Shown here: positions 9,588-18,190 of the stretch, piece after piece | Layout of the letters: each line of letters begins with the position of its first letter | Numbering within the stretch: position 1 is the stretch's first letter | Source of the DNA: an uncultured Parvularculaceae bacterium | Lineage (GTDB): Bacteria > Pseudomonadota > Alphaproteobacteria > Caulobacterales > Parvularculaceae | Assembly: GCA_938015425.1 (NCBI GenBank) | Contig: CALLPQ010000077.1 | Coordinates: 1 to 41,865 of the forward strand | Length of the DNA stretch: 41,865 bases | Direction of reading: 5' to 3' | Translations under genes and position numbers: made by a program | The notes under the pieces: model-generated | What the model saw: the letters and a program-made list of their open reading frames with translations, nothing else | What the model was told of the DNA's origin: nothing | Databases searched by the model: none

Positions 9588-9683
9588 GTCGGGTGATGAG
9601 TCGGCTAAGTCATCGAATAGGATTTAAAAGGGTCTTTTTTCTAGAGTCTCTTTTTTCTCAGGGCCTCTTTTTGGAGAGTTTAG

Positions 9684-9733
9684 CGGGCTAAACATGATGT
9701 TTTAAATGTTGACCAAACAAAATGTTTAGCCCG
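9684..9733 (+). terminator. Inverted repeat between the two BNR genes
   Basis: A perfect 12-bp inverted repeat (CGGGCTAAACAT at 9684-9695, ATGTTTAGCCCG at 9722-9733) with a 26-base loop lies in the 275-base gap. It is followed by TTATTTATT. Before it, at about 9630-9675, are three imperfect copies of a pyrimidine run of the form GTCTCTTTTTTCT. Together these suggest that transcription of the first BNR gene ends here, so the second gene probably has its own promoter. Confidence 0.5.
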
Positions 9734-9862
9734 TTATTTATTGTTGAGAAATCTAGAGAATTTTAAACAGCTTGGTTTTATCTGTGCTGTTGAAGTGCTG
9801 GATTGTTTTTAGATCATTAATCAGCATACGCTTTTGATATATTATTGAGGTAAGGAATACGC

Positions 9863-9907
9863 ATGAAAAGTTCTAAAATGAAAAATTCTAAGATGAAAAA
9901 TTCTAAT
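9863..9907 (+). repeat. Three 15-bp tandem repeats at a gene start
   Basis: Three in-frame copies of a 15-bp unit (consensus ATGAAAAATTCTAAN) form the first 45 bases of the second BNR gene. Each begins with ATG and encodes M-K-N/S-S-K/N. Copy 1 differs from the others by one internal base. The repeat lengthens the positively charged n-region of the signal peptide. Confidence 0.85.
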
Positions 9908-12900
9908 TTAAGAGCCTTGATGATGAGTGCGGCGGCTGTTACGGCCGGATCATTTCTAACCTTTGCCTGTGCTCAGGAAAAAGAATCGGCTAGTGAAAAA
10001 TCAGCACCATCTGTGTTATCTGGTTTGAAGCTGCGTAATATTGGCCCGGGTTTTCCTTCCGGGCGTATTTCCGATTTTGCGGTGATGCCGGGCGGGAGCC
10101 ATGATTATTTTGTGGCCACTTCATCGGGGGGGTTATGGCGCACCCGTGATAATGGCATCAGTTGGAAACCATTATTTGATGGCCAAGCCTCATATGCGCT
10201 GTCTGATGTGGAAGTAGCAAAATCTAACCCTGATATCATCTGGGTGGGTTCTGGTGAAAATAATGCCCAACGGTCAGTCGCTTATGGTGACGGCGTTTAT
10301 AAATCTACGGATGGCGGCGCCAGTTGGAAAAATATGGGCCTTAAAGATAGCGGCCATATCGGGCAAATCTGGATTAACCCTGATAATGCTGACCATGTTT
10401 TGGTGGCGGCTCAAGGTCCCCTTTGGAATGAGGGGGGGGATCGCGGTCTATATAAGACGATAGATGGCGGTGAAACATGGGAGAGAATTTTAGAAATTGA
10501 TGAACATACAGGCATTAATGAGATCGTTGTCCATCCTGATAATGTCGATAATATTGTGGTCTCCAGCTATCAGCGTCGCCGCCATGTGTGGACACTGATT
10601 AATGGCGGGCCAAGCTCTGGTATTCACCGCACGATTGATGGCGGTAAAAGCTGGACACGGATTAAAAATGGTTTGCCGGGCGATCATATGGGCCGTATCG
10701 GCCTTGCGGGCGCGCCTTCTGCACCCAATATGATCTATGCGATTATTGAAGCTAATGATGAAGAAAAAGGCGTTTATCGGTCTACAAATTTTGGCCAGAG
10801 TTGGGAAAAACGGTCAAACCATTTAACCACATCACCCCAATATTATAATGAAATCATTGTTGACCCTAAAAACCCTGAACGGCTTTATTCAATGGATACG
10901 TTTACGGCCCGCTCTGATGATGGGGGTAAGAGTTTTAGCCGGCTATCTGCAACCCATCGTCATGTTGATGACCACGCATTATGGATTAACCCGCAAAACA
11001 CTAGCCATATTATGATTGGCGGGGATGGCGGGATTTATGATAGTTATGATGGCGGGCTGAAATGGCGTCATATTGATAATTTGCCGCTAACGCAATTTTA
11101 TCGGGCGACGCCTGATAATGACGTGCCTTTTTATAATGTGTGCGGGGGCACGCAAGATAATAATTCCCTATGTGCGCCATCGCGCACAAATGTTGTTCAC
11201 GGTGTCACCAACTCTGATTGGAAAATTATTCTTGGTGGTGATGGTTATAAACCGCAAAGTGATCCCGAAGATCCCAATATTATTTATACCCAATATCAAT
11301 ATGGGGGATTGGCACGATATGACCGCCGCACCCAAGAACGTCTTTACATTACCCCGAAACCGCCATCTGGCGAGAATGATTATAAATGGAATTGGAATAC
11401 GCCGTTACTGGTTAGTCCCCATAATTCAAAAACCATATTCTATGCGGCGGAGAAAGTTTTTAAATCCGATGATCGCGGGGATAGTTGGAAAATTATCAGT
11501 CCTGATCTGACGCGCCAGATTGACCGGAATAGTTTGGAGGTTATGGGCCGCGTCTGGGGGGTTGATAGTATTGCTAAAAATGATTCAACGTCCATTTATG
11601 GCTCAATCATCGGATTGTCTCAAAGTTCTTTAAACGCTGACCTTATTTTTGCCGGAAGCGATGATGGCGTTATTTCTGTGACCCAAGATGGGGGTGAGAA
11701 CTGGCGGTCTGTTCGGGATTTTTCAAATGTGCCTGAAATGTCCTTGGTTGAAGATTTAATTACCTCCGTACACGATGAAAATATTGCCTTTGCTGTGTTT
11801 GATAATCATAAGCGCGGTGATTATAAGCCTTATGTTTATAAAACAACGGATAAAGGGGCGACATGGCGATCTATCACCGGTGATCTGCCGGAACGTGGCT
11901 CGGCCCATACAATTATCCAGGATCATGAAGATCCTGATTTATTGTTTGTGGGTACAGAATTTGGACTTTTCTTTACCCAAAATGGCGGTAAAAACTGGCA
12001 TCAGATGAAAGGAAATTTCCCGACTATTGCGGTGCGCGATCTGGAAATCCAGAGACGGGAAAATGATTTAATCGTCGCCACTTTTGGCCGCGGCATTTAT
12101 ATCCTTGATGATTATACGCCGTTGCGGGTTGATGGTGAACGCCTGACCGAAAATGATGTAACTCTATTCCCGATTAAAGATGCGTGGCTTTATATTGAGG
12201 GCGACTATTGGGGCAGCCGCGCAAAAGGCAATAATGGTGATAATTTTTATCACGGTGATAACCCGCCTTATGGGGCTGTGTTTACCTATCATCTCAAAGA
12301 TGGGTTTAAATCAAAGGCAAAAGCGCGCCGCGGAGATGAAATTAAACTTGAAAAGGATAATAAAGATACTCCCTACCCTGATTGGGATGAGCTGCGCGTT
12401 GAAGATAGAGAAAATGCACCCTTCGTTTTTGCGAGCATTAGTAATGATAAAGGGCAAGTGGTGCGGCGTATGCGGGTGAAGGCATCAAAAGGGTTGCATC
12501 GGGTGGCATGGGATATGCGCCTTGATGAACCGGGCCCGACGCGGTTAAATGTCGCTGCGGCCCCCGCTTTTGGTCGCGGCCCCGTTGGCCCGTTGGCACT
12601 TCCTGGAACTTATACGATTGCTCTTTATAGTGATGTTGACGGCGAGGTGAGTGAAATCAGTGAGGCCCAAAGCTTTACCTTAAAACCCTTGGGATTAAGT
12701 CCGGAAGCGACGGATAACCGCGAAGAGTTGCAAGATTTCCAGTTACGCACCAGTGCGCTTATTCGGGCGGTTGATGGGGCAACACGCGCCAGTAATGAAA
12801 TGAATGACCGGATTGAACATCTTAAAGTGGCTTTGGGGCGCACCCCCCAAACAGATGGCAAACATCGTCAGCAATTGCGGGCCTTTGAAGATCGTCTTGA

Positions 12901-13186
12901 TACAATCAGGATAGGGTTAGTTGGTGATGGAACCATTGCCAGCCGGAATGAGCCTGCGCCTGTCTCTATTAATGCACGCCTTGGCACTATTCGTTTCTCA
13001 AGCTGGAATTCTCAATCGGATGTGGCGCAAGTTCATGTGGATATGTATGACATTGCAGCGCAAGAATTCGAAATCACCCTTTCTGCCTTACGCAGTCTGG
13101 AGGGGGATTTGAGAATTTTTGAAAATGAGTTGGATAAAGCCGGAGCCCCGTGGACACCGGGCCGTCTGCCAAATTGGTCTAAATAA
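9863..13186 (+). CDS. BNR/sortilin-like repeat lipoprotein, paralogue 2
   Basis: A 1107-residue paralogue of the preceding gene with the same layout: signal peptide, BNR propeller with Asp boxes (RDNGISW, TDGGASW, IDGGETW, IDGGKSW, DDGGKSF), the GGTQDNNSLCAPSR block, then a helical C terminus ending in a shared GAPWTPG motif. The signal peptide ends SFLTFAC|AQ. The residue at -3 is Thr, so the lipobox is weaker than in paralogue 1, but both proteins continue with CAQ. I chose ATG 9863 because GAGGTAAGG lies just upstream; later in-frame ATGs at 9878 and 9893 have no ribosome site. By eye the two proteins are a little under half identical. The function is unknown. Confidence 0.88.
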   Translation: MKSSKMKNSKMKNSNLRALMMSAAAVTAGSFLTFACAQEKESASEKSAPSVLSGLKLRNIGPGFPSGRISDFAVMPGGSHDYFVATSSGGLWRTRDNGISWKPLFDGQASYALSDVEVAKSNPDIIWVGSGENNAQRSVAYGDGVYKSTDGGASWKNMGLKDSGHIGQIWINPDNADHVLVAAQGPLWNEGGDRGLYKTIDGGETWERILEIDEHTGINEIVVHPDNVDNIVVSSYQRRRHVWTLINGGPSSGIHRTIDGGKSWTRIKNGLPGDHMGRIGLAGAPSAPNMIYAIIEANDEEKGVYRSTNFGQSWEKRSNHLTTSPQYYNEIIVDPKNPERLYSMDTFTARSDDGGKSFSRLSATHRHVDDHALWINPQNTSHIMIGGDGGIYDSYDGGLKWRHIDNLPLTQFYRATPDNDVPFYNVCGGTQDNNSLCAPSRTNVVHGVTNSDWKIILGGDGYKPQSDPEDPNIIYTQYQYGGLARYDRRTQERLYITPKPPSGENDYKWNWNTPLLVSPHNSKTIFYAAEKVFKSDDRGDSWKIISPDLTRQIDRNSLEVMGRVWGVDSIAKNDSTSIYGSIIGLSQSSLNADLIFAGSDDGVISVTQDGGENWRSVRDFSNVPEMSLVEDLITSVHDENIAFAVFDNHKRGDYKPYVYKTTDKGATWRSITGDLPERGSAHTIIQDHEDPDLLFVGTEFGLFFTQNGGKNWHQMKGNFPTIAVRDLEIQRRENDLIVATFGRGIYILDDYTPLRVDGERLTENDVTLFPIKDAWLYIEGDYWGSRAKGNNGDNFYHGDNPPYGAVFTYHLKDGFKSKAKARRGDEIKLEKDNKDTPYPDWDELRVEDRENAPFVFASISNDKGQVVRRMRVKASKGLHRVAWDMRLDEPGPTRLNVAAAPAFGRGPVGPLALPGTYTIALYSDVDGEVSEISEAQSFTLKPLGLSPEATDNREELQDFQLRTSALIRAVDGATRASNEMNDRIEHLKVALGRTPQTDGKHRQQLRAFEDRLDTIRIGLVGDGTIASRNEPAPVSINARLGTIRFSSWNSQSDVAQVHVDMYDIAAQEFEITLSALRSLEGDLRIFENELDKAGAPWTPGRLPNWSK

Positions 13187-13221
13187 AACTGGCTTGATTG
13201 TGGTTTTATGGGGATGGTTTT

Positions 13222-13252
13222 GCTTTGCAGGTTATTTATGGACGTGCAAAGC
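13222..13252 (+). terminator. Hairpin downstream of the second BNR gene
   Basis: A perfect 8-bp inverted repeat (GCTTTGCA at 13222-13229, TGCAAAGC at 13245-13252) with a 15-base loop, 35 bases after the stop codon of the second BNR gene. There is no uridine tract after it, so this is a weak terminator call. It could also serve the convergent DUF1150 gene. Confidence 0.4.
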
Positions 13253-13318
13253 CCGCCCATAAGTAATTAGCACTTATTCACTTATTGGATTGTGAAATGC
13301 GTTCTTGTGAGATGGGTC

Positions 13319-13618
13319 CTAATGAACGTTAACAGGTTTCATGCCTTGTTGTTTTGAAGCGGCGAAGGCCAAATCAAGATCACCTACGAGGGCAATGCGC
13401 TCCCCATCGGCGGCGTGAACCGAATAAAGAATAGTTTCGTCGGGTAGATCATAAGTGAGATAACCATCATCATCCATGAGATCTTCGGATACGTCGCCGG
13501 CTTGCACGGGGCGGATATATACCATTTTACTTCCCCCCATTTCAGCGAGTTCTTGCGTAGAAATGTCAACTTCATCAATTAGATCATTGATTTGGATGTC
13601 GTCTTTAGTGCCTGACAT
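13319..13618 (-). CDS. DUF1150 family protein
   Basis: A 99-residue acidic protein of the DUF1150 family, which is essentially restricted to Alphaproteobacteria. Family features seen are the central MVYIRPVQAGDV segment, the YLTYDLPDETILYSVHAADGE-type stretch (cut here) and the downstream ERIALVGDLDLAFAAS. Family members often lie next to a small heat-shock protein (Hsp20/IbpA) gene and are suspected to relate to proteostasis. No such gene is adjacent here, so this copy stands alone between the BNR genes and the dehydratase. The start is the first ATG of a MSGTKDD N terminus. The function is unknown. Confidence 0.85.
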   Translation of the reverse strand: MSGTKDDIQINDLIDEVDISTQELAEMGGSKMVYIRPVQAGDVSEDLMDDDGYLTYDLPDETILYSVHAADGERIALVGDLDLAFAASKQQGMKPVNVH

Positions 13619-13834
13619 GGTTTACCCTTTATCATCTCATCATTGAATTTTGAGTTTGCCCTAAAAAACTAAGCAAACAGTGAACATATCCTCTTCGCAC
13701 CCTATTATTTTAAATTTAATTCATATTACTTATAATATAACGCTATTATATAACATTTCAATGGTTCCATAAACACTTCAATATCCCAATAACGTGTGTT
13801 TAGGATTGCTCTTGATCACGAATAGGAAAGGTAA

Positions 13835-13855
13835 ACTGTTTCGAAATGAAACAGT
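13835..13855. terminator. Hairpin downstream of the PLP dehydratase
   Basis: A perfect 8-bp inverted repeat (ACTGTTTC at 13835-13842, GAAACAGT at 13848-13855) with a five-base loop. It lies about 50 bases past the minus-strand dehydratase stop and is followed on the plus strand by CTTTT. There is no uridine tract on the minus strand, so its role is uncertain. The rest of the 287-base gap up to DUF1150 is AT-rich, with nothing else recognisable. Confidence 0.4.
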
Positions 13856-13905
13856 CTTTTATCTATTTGATACAGTGGTTTAGGAAGGGCAGAAACTTAT
13901 AAATG

Positions 13906-14913
13906 CTAGGGATTTATAATTTTTGCAAACAGATCAGGATCAATATTTCCGCCGGATAGGGTGACGCCGACAGTGCGGCCTTCGCATTCTATTTTACCGG
14001 ATAAAATTGCAGCTAAGGCAACGGCGCCGCCAGGTTCTAAAACCAGTTTAAGGTATTTGAATGCAAAAATAATGGCCTGCTTTACGTCTTCTTCCGATAA
14101 GGTGACCCCGTGTTTTACCAAGCGAGACATAATCGGCAGAGTCAATTTGCCGGGGGTAGGCGTCGCAATCGCATCACATAATGTGTGTTTGGTAATGTCG
14201 GCAAATTGTCGTTCACCATTTTTAATGGAGGCCCATGTTTCATCAAACCCTTCAGGTTCGGCAATAACAACCCGTGTTTTGGGCGAGATATCTTCTAATG
14301 CTGTGGCGCACCCTGCTGTCAGGCCGCCGCCGCCGCAACATATAATAAAGTCATCAAATTCGGCGTTCATTTCGCGGGCTTGGGCAACGGCTTCAATCGC
14401 CAGAGTGCCTTGACCTTCAATAATGTCTTTATGATCATAAGAAGGTGCAAGGGCATACCCTTTCTCAATTGCGAGGGGTAGACCAATTGCTTCACGATCT
14501 TCGCTATACCGATCATAGGTGATAATTTCCGCGCCATAGGCTCGTACTTTTTCCATCTTTAAGGAAGGTGCGTCCGTGGGCATAATGATCACAGCCGGAA
14601 TGCCAAAGTTTAAAGCAGCAAGGGCAACTCCTTGGGCATGATTCCCAGAAGACCATGCCAAGACCCCTCGTTTACATTCTTCCTTTGTTAATTGCGATAA
14701 ACGATTATAGGCCCCACGGAATTTGAAGGAACCGCAATGTTGCAATGTCTCGGCTTTAAGCAAGATCCGCCCACCGGCCTGTTCGTTTAAAAATTCATTT
14801 TCAATCAAAGGGGTTTTAACGGCAACACCCGCCAAGCGCTTTGCAGCGGCATGGATGTTTTTTGCCGTTATTTGCTGATCATCATCATTGGTGAGCGTTG
14901 GATCGTTCCCCAT
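13906..14913 (-). CDS. PLP-dependent threonine/serine dehydratase
   Basis: A 335-residue fold-type II PLP enzyme of the threonine dehydratase/serine racemase group, which deaminates L-threonine or L-serine to a 2-oxo acid and ammonia. GSFKFRGAYN places the Schiff-base lysine at Lys64. SSGNHAQG (88-95) holds the asparagine that contacts PLP. CGGGGLTAG at 193-201 is the tetraglycine phosphate loop. The C-terminal ACT-like regulatory domain of biosynthetic IlvA is missing, so a catabolic TdcB-like dehydratase or a serine racemase is more likely. The N-terminal dozen residues are poorly conserved and the true start could be slightly downstream. It is monocistronic. Confidence 0.9.
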   Translation of the reverse strand: MGNDPTLTNDDDQQITAKNIHAAAKRLAGVAVKTPLIENEFLNEQAGGRILLKAETLQHCGSFKFRGAYNRLSQLTKEECKRGVLAWSSGNHAQGVALAALNFGIPAVIIMPTDAPSLKMEKVRAYGAEIITYDRYSEDREAIGLPLAIEKGYALAPSYDHKDIIEGQGTLAIEAVAQAREMNAEFDDFIICCGGGGLTAGCATALEDISPKTRVVIAEPEGFDETWASIKNGERQFADITKHTLCDAIATPTPGKLTLPIMSRLVKHGVTLSEEDVKQAIIFAFKYLKLVLEPGGAVALAAILSGKIECEGRTVGVTLSGGNIDPDLFAKIINP

Positions 14914-15179
14914 GGAAATAGCCTTTGTGCGTGTATTTAATGTTTGACTTTAATGTATAATTTAATTGGTTTAATCTCGTTGATAAAAAGGGTCTTACCG
15001 TGACCGGAATATGATATCAATCTTGATGGGGATATATTTGCGATTTATAGGTTTGGGGAATTGGTTTTTAGGCTTTTCTTACCCATTTTCCCTTTGAATA
15101 TTTTCTCTGTCTTGATTTCCCCTGCCATTATTACGTGCTAATGATTGAAATCAAAAATTATGCTAAATAGGCGGAAATT

Positions 15180-15668
15180 ATGGGCATACTTATCTTTTTA
15201 TTAGTGGCGATGGTGTTGTTGACCTTTTCGATGGCGGCATTTCAACTGTTCTTTAATATCAATATTATGGGCCGTCTGTTTCGGGGAAACACCGAAAATG
15301 ATAATCATCATGGGCAACTTGATCATGATGCCCAAGGGAATAATGTTGCCTTACAGCTAAAATCACTCGAAGAGGCGCAAACTAGGTTGCGGACGCAATA
15401 TCCGGTTGTCGCCCGTATGTTCGGGGCTTATTTGCATGGGGAGAGTTTACATAATGCAGGTGGCTTGGAGAGTGCTGTGAAGGAGATGGTGCTGGATTGG
15501 CGCAGTGAAAGAGAGGCCGTTATCTCCGATATTGCCCGTATATTGGCTGATAATCCTGATGAAGAAAGCGTGCGTGCGATTGTTATTTCATTTTGTGATG
15601 CCCGCTTCGAAGAAGAGGGATATCGCACTTGGTTGATATGGCTGCAAGGGCAATTTAATGAACTTTAA
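15180..15668 (+). CDS. Membrane-anchored protein of unknown function
   Basis: I do not recognise this 162-residue protein. One strong transmembrane helix spans about residues 3-28, followed by a basic stop (GRLFRG) and a polar His/Asp/Asn-rich linker (about 36-55). A mostly helical soluble domain rich in Glu and Arg then runs to the end, with a conserved-looking WLIWLQGQF tail. There is no lipobox or cysteine pair, and only one cysteine (FCDARFEEEGY). It is probably a single-pass inner-membrane protein with a cytoplasmic C terminus (positive-inside rule). A purine-rich GGCGGA ribosome site precedes the ATG. It is isolated from its neighbours by gaps of about 270 and 370 bases. Confidence 0.65.
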   Translation: MGILIFLLVAMVLLTFSMAAFQLFFNINIMGRLFRGNTENDNHHGQLDHDAQGNNVALQLKSLEEAQTRLRTQYPVVARMFGAYLHGESLHNAGGLESAVKEMVLDWRSEREAVISDIARILADNPDEESVRAIVISFCDARFEEEGYRTWLIWLQGQFNEL

Positions 15669-16040
15669 GCTGTTTGCCGTTTGCTAATCAGGAGCCAGCT
15701 TGCTTGATCATGACCTTAATGACTCACTTATGAGAGAGATTGCGGCATGAGCCGAGGTTTTGCTTGCGCCTAATGAGGGATAAGGCCAAAACTCTTAACA
15801 ATGCCAGATTTATAGCCAGATTTAGAGTAATAGTGCCTTTTGATAGGGCTGGAATTTAATAACAACCTTTATAGGTCAAGGACCCCGAAATGGGCCTGTA
15901 AATGGCCCGGAAACGGCTTTGATTTTGCTATGTAAGTGGTTTGGTTAAAAGACCTTTGGCCCCTTTAGCTAACATAAGCTAACATAAGCTAACAGTGAGC
16001 TAGATGGTGCTTCATACTGTAAGTCAGGAAATTTAGGCGC
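15669..16040 (+). other. 372-base intergenic region with 10-bp tandem repeats
   Basis: No coding frame is credible here. At 15967-15994 the unit AGCTAACATA occurs 2.8 times in tandem, followed by GTGAGCTA. At about 15893-15909 there is a small GGGCC/GGCCC inverted repeat. Neither is a recognisable regulatory site. The 3' end of the region contains the ribosome site (AGGAAATTTAGG) of the DedA-like gene. Confidence 0.6.
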
Positions 16041-16613
16041 ATGTTTAATTTTGACCCGGATAGCATTTTCATGATGAGTGGGTGGACCCTCTATCTGGTG
16101 ATTTTTCTTTTACCTTTTGTGCAGGAGGACGCGGCTGTGATTGGTGCGGCCACGGCTTCATTGGTGGGAGCTGGTTCCATCTGGTTAATTTTTTTGACGA
16201 TATTGGCGGGTTTAAGCCTGAGTGATATCTGGAAATATTGGATAGGATGGGCCGCACGGCGTTATGACTGGGCTCAAAAGTTTGCCGAAAAACCCGGTGT
16301 TGCTGGCGCGGGTAAGCTGGTTCAGGACGATTTAATCAAAACCTTATTCGCAGCGCGATTTGTGCCCGGTACGCGGATACCAACCTATTTAGCCTGTGGA
16401 TTTTTTAAAATACCCTATATCCGGTTTACGGTTTTGGTCGTTGGCAGTGCCATGCTTTACGTAAGCATTATGTTTTTAATGTTTCATGTGGTGGGTGAAG
16501 TCGCCGGGGAGAGAGCAAAATTCTTTATGCCATTAATCGCGCTGGTTTTAATTGCTGGATATATTTTGTTTCGCTATATGAAACACAAGATGAACCGGAA
16601 GATTGATGGATAG
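16041..16613 (+). CDS. DedA-like membrane protein
   Basis: A 190-residue integral membrane protein of the DedA/VTT superfamily, whose members flip or transport lipid carriers and support membrane homeostasis. The acidic signature FVQEDAAVIGAA is at about 26-37, and the family hallmark AARFVPGTRIPTYLACGF is at about 104-121, where the arginines and proline sit in a re-entrant loop. About four further hydrophobic segments follow, ending in a basic tail (RYMKHKMNRK). The length is close to the family norm. It is not an obvious operon partner of either neighbour. A second VTT-superfamily protein (TVP38 type) lies near 28.0-28.8 kb. Confidence 0.8.
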   Translation: MFNFDPDSIFMMSGWTLYLVIFLLPFVQEDAAVIGAATASLVGAGSIWLIFLTILAGLSLSDIWKYWIGWAARRYDWAQKFAEKPGVAGAGKLVQDDLIKTLFAARFVPGTRIPTYLACGFFKIPYIRFTVLVVGSAMLYVSIMFLMFHVVGEVAGERAKFFMPLIALVLIAGYILFRYMKHKMNRKIDG

Positions 16614-16730
16614 GGGCTAATGGCCATCTAAGATCGATTGCCCATTATAAAAAAACCCTAATATAAAAGACCTAAACCACAATTTTGATGATATCTTAAT
16701 TGATAAACTGTCTTGGAGAAAGTGACGATC

Positions 16731-17879
16731 ATGGATTTTGCCCTCAGCGAAGAACAAATTGCAATTCAGGACATGGCCCGCCGATTTGCGGTGGATGAAC
16801 TGACACCCCATGCGGAAGAATGGGATGAGAATAAACATTTCCCCGTGGATGTGATCAAAAAAACGGCGGAGCTTGGCTTAGCGGGTATTTATACGCGTGA
16901 TGATGTTGGGGGCTCTGGCCTTGGCCGTCTTGATGCAGTTTTAATTTTTGAGGCTTTATCCCAAGGGTGCATTTCCACGGCGGCTTATATCTCGATCCAT
17001 AATATGGTGACATGGATGATTGATAGTTTTGGATCTGCGGAATTGCGTGAGAAATATTGTCATCGTTTAACCGCGATGGAGGCATTGGGCAGTTATTGTT
17101 TGACTGAACCCGGTTCTGGCTCTGATGCGGCGGCGCTAAAAACAAAAGCGGTGCGAGACGGGGATGATTATATTTTAAATGGTTCAAAGGCATTTATTTC
17201 TGGGGCTGGAACAACGGACGTGTATTTAGTCATGGTACGCACAAGTGATGATGGCGCGCGCGGTATCTCTGCGGTGATTGTTGATAAAGACACACCCGGG
17301 CTTTCATTTGGGGCCAATGAGCGTAAAATGGGATGGAATTCACAACCAACAGCCATTGTTTCTTTCGATAATTGCCGTATCCCCGCATCCAATTTGATCG
17401 GCAAAGAGGGGGAGGGCTTTAAATTTGCCATGATGGGATTAGATGGCGGACGATTGAATATTGCAGCGTGTTCTTTGGGGGCTGCGAATGTGGCTCTAAA
17501 GGCGGCACTTGATTATTCAAATGAGCGCAAAGCTTTTGGTAAACGTTTGAACGAGCAACAAGCTTTGCAATTCAAACTAGCGGATATGGCTACAGAATTA
17601 GAAGCCGCGCGGGGAATGTTATATCAAGCCGCGTGGAAGTTGGATAACAAGACACCTGATGCAACACGCTTTTGTGCGATGGCCAAACGGTTTGTGACTG
17701 ATATCGGATTTAATATTGTAAACGATGCATTGCAAGTTCATGGTGGGTACGGATATTTAAAAGATTATCCTTTGGAGCGCATGTTGCGTGATGTGCGTGT
17801 TCACCAGATTTTGGAAGGCGCAAACGAGGTAATGCGGGTTATTGTTGCTCGGGATTTATTGCGTGACTATCAAGTTTAA
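16731..17879 (+). CDS. Acyl-CoA dehydrogenase, isobutyryl-CoA dehydrogenase-like
   Basis: A 382-residue FAD acyl-CoA dehydrogenase. The family layout is intact: helical N terminus from DFALSEEQ, the YCLTEPGSGSDA flavin-contact segment (about residues 123-134), the beta domain, then the C-terminal helices with HGGYGYLKDYPLERMLRDVRVHQILEG. The catalytic base is Glu362 in ILEG, the position used by short-chain and isobutyryl enzymes. The C terminus closely resembles ACAD8, and the partner HIBCH-like gene downstream supports a role in valine catabolism (isobutyryl-CoA to methacrylyl-CoA). I chose ATG 16731, preceded by GGAGAAAG; an in-frame TTG at 16713 is part of that ribosome-site region and is less likely. 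Confidence 0.92.
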   Translation: MDFALSEEQIAIQDMARRFAVDELTPHAEEWDENKHFPVDVIKKTAELGLAGIYTRDDVGGSGLGRLDAVLIFEALSQGCISTAAYISIHNMVTWMIDSFGSAELREKYCHRLTAMEALGSYCLTEPGSGSDAAALKTKAVRDGDDYILNGSKAFISGAGTTDVYLVMVRTSDDGARGISAVIVDKDTPGLSFGANERKMGWNSQPTAIVSFDNCRIPASNLIGKEGEGFKFAMMGLDGGRLNIAACSLGAANVALKAALDYSNERKAFGKRLNEQQALQFKLADMATELEAARGMLYQAAWKLDNKTPDATRFCAMAKRFVTDIGFNIVNDALQVHGGYGYLKDYPLERMLRDVRVHQILEGANEVMRVIVARDLLRDYQV

Positions 17880-17895
17880 AAAGGTGGGAAATAAA

Positions 17896-18189
17896 ATGGC
17901 AAAAGGTTATTGGATTGCCCATGTGAGCGTAAAAGATGCGGAGCATTATCCTGAATATCTAAAAGCGGGCGCAATTGCCTATAAAAAGTTTGGCGCCAAA
18001 TTCCTGATTCGCGGTGGTAAATTTGATGCGGTTGAGGGGCAAGTGCGAGATCGTCATGTGGTGGTTGAATATGAAAGTTATGAAAAAGCGGTTGAAGCCT
18101 ACCATTCCCCCGAATATCAAGCGGCTGCAAAATTAAGACAGGCTTATGCCATGTCGGACATTATGATTATTGAAGGGGTGGAAGAGTAG
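17896..18189 (+). CDS. DUF1330 family protein
   Basis: A 97-residue ferredoxin-like alpha/beta-barrel protein of the DUF1330 family. The family pattern is clear: GYWIAHVSVKD at the start, a central FLIRGGKFDAVEG, then RHVVVEYESYEKAVEAYHSPEYQ and a closing SDIMIIEG strand. These proteins are small dimers of unknown role, sometimes associated with acyl or aromatic metabolism. ATG 17896 has an AAGGTGGG ribosome site. It starts 16 bases after the acyl-CoA dehydrogenase and ends one base before the HIBCH-like start codon, so all three genes are almost certainly one transcript. Confidence 0.88.
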   Translation: MAKGYWIAHVSVKDAEHYPEYLKAGAIAYKKFGAKFLIRGGKFDAVEGQVRDRHVVVEYESYEKAVEAYHSPEYQAAAKLRQAYAMSDIMIIEGVEE

Positions 18190-18190
18190 C

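Noticed and set aside
16713-16730. TTG 16713 as the start of the acyl-CoA dehydrogenase.
   Set aside because: It overlaps the GGAGAAAG ribosome site that fits ATG 16731, and the family N terminus starts at MDFALSEEQ.
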